From Photorhabdus luminescens subsp. luminescens (GTDB lineage: Bacteria; Pseudomonadota; Gammaproteobacteria; Enterobacterales; Enterobacteriaceae), in NCBI RefSeq assembly GCF_001083805.1, contig NZ_JXSK01000001.1, positions 434,001 to 498,000 on the forward strand: 64,000 nucleotides of DNA, in the 5' to 3' direction. The notes under the pieces were generated by a model, which had not been told where the DNA came from, searched no databases, and saw nothing but the letters and a program-made list of their open reading frames with translations. Shown one piece after another: positions 60,300 through 64,000 of this stretch (positions are counted from its first letter, which is position 1; the number at the start of each line of letters is the position of its first letter). The translations under genes and the position numbers were made by a program.

Positions 60300-61469
60300 T
60301 TAGCTAGATACGGTGTTGTTACGGATATCAAACGTCAAACTCAGCTCAATAAATTCCGTTGGAATTAACAGGGCCAGCTTGATTTTCATGATCATTTTTC
60401 CGGCCAATATATCTGCTTCGCTCATTGATTCATTGACACCCAGTAATACCTCAAATGCCTGATCTTCCTGAGTGCCTCGCAATCCACCTTTTAACCATAA
60501 TTGCCGCAGCCAATTGTGGGCCTGACCTTTAAATTTCATCCAAGTGATGGCGTTGTTGGGTTCAAAGACAAAGGCTTGGCCGAGTTGGGTCATATGGGTT
60601 TCGATATAGGAAACCAGACGACGCAGTTGGGTATAACGCCAGGGCGAAGCGGGATCGTTGTCCAGAGTACGGCAGCCCCAGATTTTAATGCCTTTGCCGG
60701 GGAAGCTGCGAACCAGATTCAACGCAGGGCCTTCTTGATTAAACAGGACTCCAGCTTCAATGAAAGAGCGCACCGGACCGATCACTTTGGCTAAAGCGAC
60801 ATTGGCGGGAGCAGTCCATACCCCTTTATGATGGTCGTTATGTTGAATGACGGCAGCAACCGCAGCGGTAGGGGAAAGTACGATATGTTTACCATCTTCT
60901 TGGTAGGTGGTTTTTAGCCTTGGCCAGTATACGGAGCCCCATTGGCGATCACTTGAGGAAAAATCAGCCAGACAATTAGCGGCTAATGCCGGATCGTCTG
61001 GAGCATCCAATAATCCCATGATGCCGCGCCGACTTTTGCAAAGATCGAGTATTGATTGCCATGCTTGTTGCCAAAGGGCTTTTTGCGTGTCGGTATCATT
61101 AAAATGGGCAAGATCAGGTACGACAATTAGCGTAATTTCGCTTTCTGCGGAGATCGCTTGTTTTACCTGCTCCTGTTGTAGAGCGGTAACTAATGATTGA
61201 AAATCGGTTAGCGATTTATTATGACCTAGTGATAGTACATAGGCTTGCTGTCCGCCGTTTTCGAAAAAGTGATGCACGGAGTAGTACATTAATCCTGCTT
61301 TACCAAAGGGTTGGGTAAACTCGGTCAGGCTGTTTAACTTGACGGCGGTTTTATTGCTTGGGCTTTCTTGGGTATAACCAATAAAAACCGGTATACCGAT
61401 AAATTCATTGTTTGGCGGCAGGGATATACGGCTTTCCGTTATCGTGACGCCCGGCTGTTTTATTTCCAT
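60300..61469 (-). CDS. Sheath protein of the Pvc3/Pvc4 type
   Basis: 389 aa from ATG 61469, correctly spaced from GAGGAG; the ATG at 61475 touches it. Sheath hallmarks: KQPGVTITESRISLPPNNEF, GIPVFIGYTQESPS, GVWTAPANVALAKVIGPVRS, GIKIWGCRTLDNDPASPWRY, and QLWLKGGLRGTQEDQAFEVL. Only this and pvc2 are present, although PVCs normally have three sheath genes (pvc2-4). Probably pvc4, judging by its place next to pvc5. Confidence 0.85.
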   Translation of the reverse strand: MEIKQPGVTITESRISLPPNNEFIGIPVFIGYTQESPSNKTAVKLNSLTEFTQPFGKAGLMYYSVHHFFENGGQQAYVLSLGHNKSLTDFQSLVTALQQEQVKQAISAESEITLIVVPDLAHFNDTDTQKALWQQAWQSILDLCKSRRGIMGLLDAPDDPALAANCLADFSSSDRQWGSVYWPRLKTTYQEDGKHIVLSPTAAVAAVIQHNDHHKGVWTAPANVALAKVIGPVRSFIEAGVLFNQEGPALNLVRSFPGKGIKIWGCRTLDNDPASPWRYTQLRRLVSYIETHMTQLGQAFVFEPNNAITWMKFKGQAHNWLRQLWLKGGLRGTQEDQAFEVLLGVNESMSEADILAGKMIMKIKLALLIPTEFIELSLTFDIRNNTVSS

Positions 61470-61523
61470 TATCATCTCCTCAATGACTGAATAGACGCGG
61501 TGTTAAACCGCGCCTCAATACGG

Positions 61524-62830
61524 TTACTGTGCTACGTATTGCGAAAATTGAAGGATAATAAATTCAGCAGGACGAACCGCGGCCATACCGACTTTGACAA
61601 TCATTTTTCCTTGCTGAATGTCGTCTTCAGACATGGTGATATCTTTACCAATCTGGACAAAGTAGGCTTCCTGCGGTTTATTTCCTGCTAGTGCGCCTTG
61701 TTGCCAAAGTTGATAGAGGTAGTTGTCAATGGCTGTTTGTACTCGTTTCCAGGTAGGTTGGCTATTCGGTTCAAAGACAGCAAATCGCATTGCCCGCTTG
61801 ATATCTCGTTCCGCTGTATTAAATAAACGCCGTACCGGAATGTAGCGCCAGTTGTCCGTTTGATCTAATGTGCGTGCTCCCCAAATCAGTGTGCCTTTGC
61901 CGGTAAAGTGACGGATAGCATTAATACCTGCGTCATTCATGGCGCCTTGGCCAGAATCGGTAATTGCTACAGCAGGTTTGGCATTATTCAGTGCTACATT
62001 AGCGGGGGCTTTCCAGACGCCACGACTGGCATCAGTTGACGCATAAATACCCGCAACAGCGGCGCTTGGGGTAAGGTAATTTTAGTGGTTTTCAATACGT
62101 CATCGACCGCCTTTTTAGCTTTAGTGTGTTCGTCTGGAGAAGCAGTTTTCAGTGCTGCCAGGGTATCGATACCGTCATAACCGCTTAGCGTAATATGGGC
62201 ATCTGCCGGTTGGCTGTAAGTAAAAGAGGTTTCTAAATTAGGGTAATAGACAGCGGTTTTATCTGGTTGGGTATTGGGTTTATCTGTTTCATTTTTACTA
62301 TCAGCAATTAGGAAGTAACCTACTTTTTGTTGCAATAAGGAGTTTACTGCATCGTAGACCGCTTGTTTTGTGCAATTTACTAACGTTGTGTCTGTTTCAG
62401 AGCAGACCAGTAAAGTGATTTCCTGTTGTTTTTCAATCACCTCTGGTAGTGCCGCTAATTCTGCTGTTGCAGTACTGCTGCTAGCTTCCAGCGGCAACAG
62501 ATAACAGACTCCACCGCCGTTGTTAAAATAGTGTTGTATTGCAAAGGCGCTCAAAGAAGTGGCTGTGACAGTGGCGACATAGGTATAGGTTTTTTGGGAA
62601 TTTTCACTCTTACTTGTAGCTTTCACTGACACAGCCGGTGAAAGTGAAAACTGTGAAATAAAATCCAACCAACTGGTGATTCTAATACAGCTCCCCTTTG
62701 TGGGTTGACTCCCGTCTTTTTTAAAAAACTTACCAATAAAGACAGGAATGGCGGTTGGGCTATTGCTAATCGATAGCGATAGTGAGGCGTCTTCTTCAAT
62801 ATAAACGCCGGGATGGGTTGTTATTGTCAT
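61524..62830 (-). pseudogene. pvc2: Pvc2, main sheath protein, 1-nt frameshift in a C run
   Basis: Start ATG 62830 (MTITTHPGVYIEEDAS) with GGAGG 8 nt upstream. The zero frame runs to 61994 and ends in unrelated sequence after residue ~256. From the CCCC run (62068-62071 on the + strand, GGGG) the sheath continues in the other frame: LPPSAAVAGIYASTDASRGV, WKAPANVALNNAKPAVAIT, then GKGTLIWGARTLDQTDNWRY and EDDIQQGKMIVKVGMAAVRP to 61524. One extra C restores a ~435-aa sheath. If real, the cassette has no functional main sheath; if a sequencing error, the gene is intact. Confidence 0.9.
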
Positions 62831-62905
62831 ATATATTGCCTCCAATTATCTGGCGGTATTTTGCATGAACTGTAGCATGAGGAATTCAGCCGTTATTTTG
62901 GCGTT

Positions 62906-63355
62906 TTAAGCTGCCTGAATCATTACTCTATCCGCAGTTAGTTTTATTTCTTGAACTGCAATATCATTGCTGGTGGCATCAAAAGAAGGGGAGGTTAATG
63001 AAGTTGGGAACGCATTTGCTACGCTCCAGCTCATTAAAATTTCGGTGCCGGCTTCATTAGTCAGGCTAATTGAAACATCTTTTTTCTCAACTTGATTAAG
63101 CTGAATGGAATTAAGCCAATCAAAAAGTTTTGTATCCCCAGGAAATACCCCTTTACGTAGCGTAATATTGATCAACTGACGTTGTCCCGGCATTTTATAG
63201 TGATTACCGGTACCATCTTTATATTCTATTACATCATAACTGATATCGAGCCCAGAAACGTTGTTGAAAGGGATTTGTTCATCACCAACGGAAACAACAA
63301 ATCGATAAGTTGGTATTGGATAATCAACCGCAATTTGTTCTGTAGTTACGGACAT
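62906..63355 (-). CDS. pvc1: Pvc1, main tail-tube protein
   Basis: 149 aa. Tube fold: PTYRFVVSVGDEQIPFNNVS, GLDISYDVIEYKDGTGNHYK, MPGQRQLINITLRKG, and SWSVANAFPTSLTSPSFDAT. ATG 63355 with AAGGAAA 7 nt upstream. First gene of the PVC operon; forms the inner tube that is propelled into the target. Confidence 0.95.
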   Translation of the reverse strand: MSVTTEQIAVDYPIPTYRFVVSVGDEQIPFNNVSGLDISYDVIEYKDGTGNHYKMPGQRQLINITLRKGVFPGDTKLFDWLNSIQLNQVEKKDVSISLTNEAGTEILMSWSVANAFPTSLTSPSFDATSNDIAVQEIKLTADRVMIQAA

Positions 63356-63406
63356 GGTTTATTTCCTTAATTTGTTATTTATAGAGTAGGTCAGTGCGGT
63401 TATCGC

Positions 63407-63533
63407 TATACCCTTCATCTTTCAAGCTGCTGCTTTGTTGGCTGCTTTCACTCACCCCAGTCACATAGTTATCTATGCTCCTGGGGATTCGTTCACTTGC
63501 CGCCGCGCGGCAACTTGAAATCTATTAGGTATA
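63407..63533 (+). repeat. ERIC element 2
   Basis: 127 bp, the canonical ERIC length. Contains CTCACCCCAGTCACATAG and GCTCCTGGGGATTCG blocks and ends in TATACCC ... AGGTATA. Lies in the leader of the PVC operon, between the ops-like site and pvc1, so it is transcribed with the operon. It is in opposite orientation to element 1. Confidence 0.92.
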
Positions 63534-63564
63534 TATTTCTCTTAGCATTTAGCGATAGACAATA

Positions 63565-63572
63565 GCTACCGC
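63565..63572 (-). promoter_or_regulatory. ops-like RfaH site upstream of the PVC operon
   Basis: On the - strand AGTGCGGTAGCTATTG holds the GCGGTAGC ops core, 210 nt upstream of pvc1. An 18-kb operon is a typical RfaH target, and the Serratia Afp system is activated by an RfaH-like protein (AnfA1). The rest of 63573-64000 is AT-rich, without a gene, and should contain the PVC promoter. Confidence 0.65.
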
Positions 63573-64000
63573 ACTAACCTGTTTTGCCTTGGTTACTATT
63601 TATATAGGAGCGTTTTACATAGGAACGTTATTTGGTGAATCTAAGATCACATTAATGATCACGGTAAATTATAATCAACGTTTGTTAGTTTTAAATATCA
63701 ATTGTTAATACATGTGATTATTGGTTATAAAAACAATTCATATTGAAATTGTTTCTTAATCATATTGTTATACTTTTCTAGCAAAGCATGAATAAATATT
63801 GTGTTATAACTTTTGACATGAAGGTAATGATTCTTTGTTAATAAAATTATTTATTAACAAATGGTTATGTATTATTTTTTTGGATTTAATCCAGCAGGGC
63901 GCTTAGTTTTAATAATGGGAGGTTCATGAAATGAGGATCTCGTTATCTATCGTTAGTCAGCTATGATTCATATCGTTTTGGTTTTATGCATAAAGTTATA

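Overview
The window looks like a Photorhabdus chromosome (Morganellaceae, Enterobacterales). The evidence is an AT-rich gammaproteobacterial backbone in the E. coli trp-to-pyrF gene order, a YenTc-like insecticidal toxin locus, a TccC protein, ERIC elements, and a Photorhabdus virulence cassette (PVC, an extracellular contractile injection system). The genus rests on this combination; no rRNA or tRNA gene is present.

Layout. (1) 1-7660, + strand: the end of a TcA subunit 1 gene, a complete TcA subunit 2 gene with the TcB-binding C-terminus, and a GH18 chitinase broken by a 1-nt frameshift. This is the A1-A2-chitinase arrangement of YenTc-type complexes. (2) 7851-32196: conserved housekeeping block rnm, yciO, rluB, btuR/yciK (divergent), sohB, topA, cysB, acnA, ribA, pgpB, lapA, lapB, pyrF, yciH. 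It is interrupted by accessory DNA: a decayed gene before rluB; an XRE antitoxin-like gene, a chloramphenicol acetyltransferase with a translational-attenuation leader, two unknown genes and an orphan phage tail fibre between yciK and sohB; an alpha/beta hydrolase between sohB and topA; and an unknown gene with a possible Fur site between cysB and acnA. (3) 32581-35473: TetR regulator plus NTF2-like protein, then a hipBA-like toxin-antitoxin operon and a GNAT remnant. (4) 35997-45040, - strand: a 1633-aa multidomain toxin with an NleD/M91-like HExxH site and a C-terminal Stv-like segment, and a TccC/Rhs protein with an HExxH aspzincin-like tip. (5) 45137-63355, - strand: one PVC operon, in transcription order pvc1, pvc2 (frameshifted), one further sheath gene, pvc5-pvc11, pvc12 (split by a -1 frame change at an A7 run), pvc14, pvc15, pvc16, then a CDA-fold deaminase and a PI-PLC-like protein in the payload position.

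How the parts relate. The PVC builds a tube, sheath, baseplate, spike, tape measure, ATPase and cap; the genes after the cap gene are where payload toxins are normally encoded. A GCGGTAGC (ops/RfaH-type) motif precedes pvc1, and the same motif precedes the 1633-aa toxin, suggesting shared anti-termination control of the two long units. The cassette is unusual: one sheath paralogue and the usual tail-fibre gene (pvc13) are absent, and two structural genes carry frame changes. Decayed small genes lie between the toxin genes, so the region looks like a payload-exchange hotspot with some decay. Two inverted 127-128-bp ERIC elements bracket the TccC-PVC segment.

Caution: the frame changes in the chitinase, pvc2 and pvc12 all have the same sign (one base fewer than needed) and all fall in homopolymers. 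Assembly error must be excluded before calling them biological.
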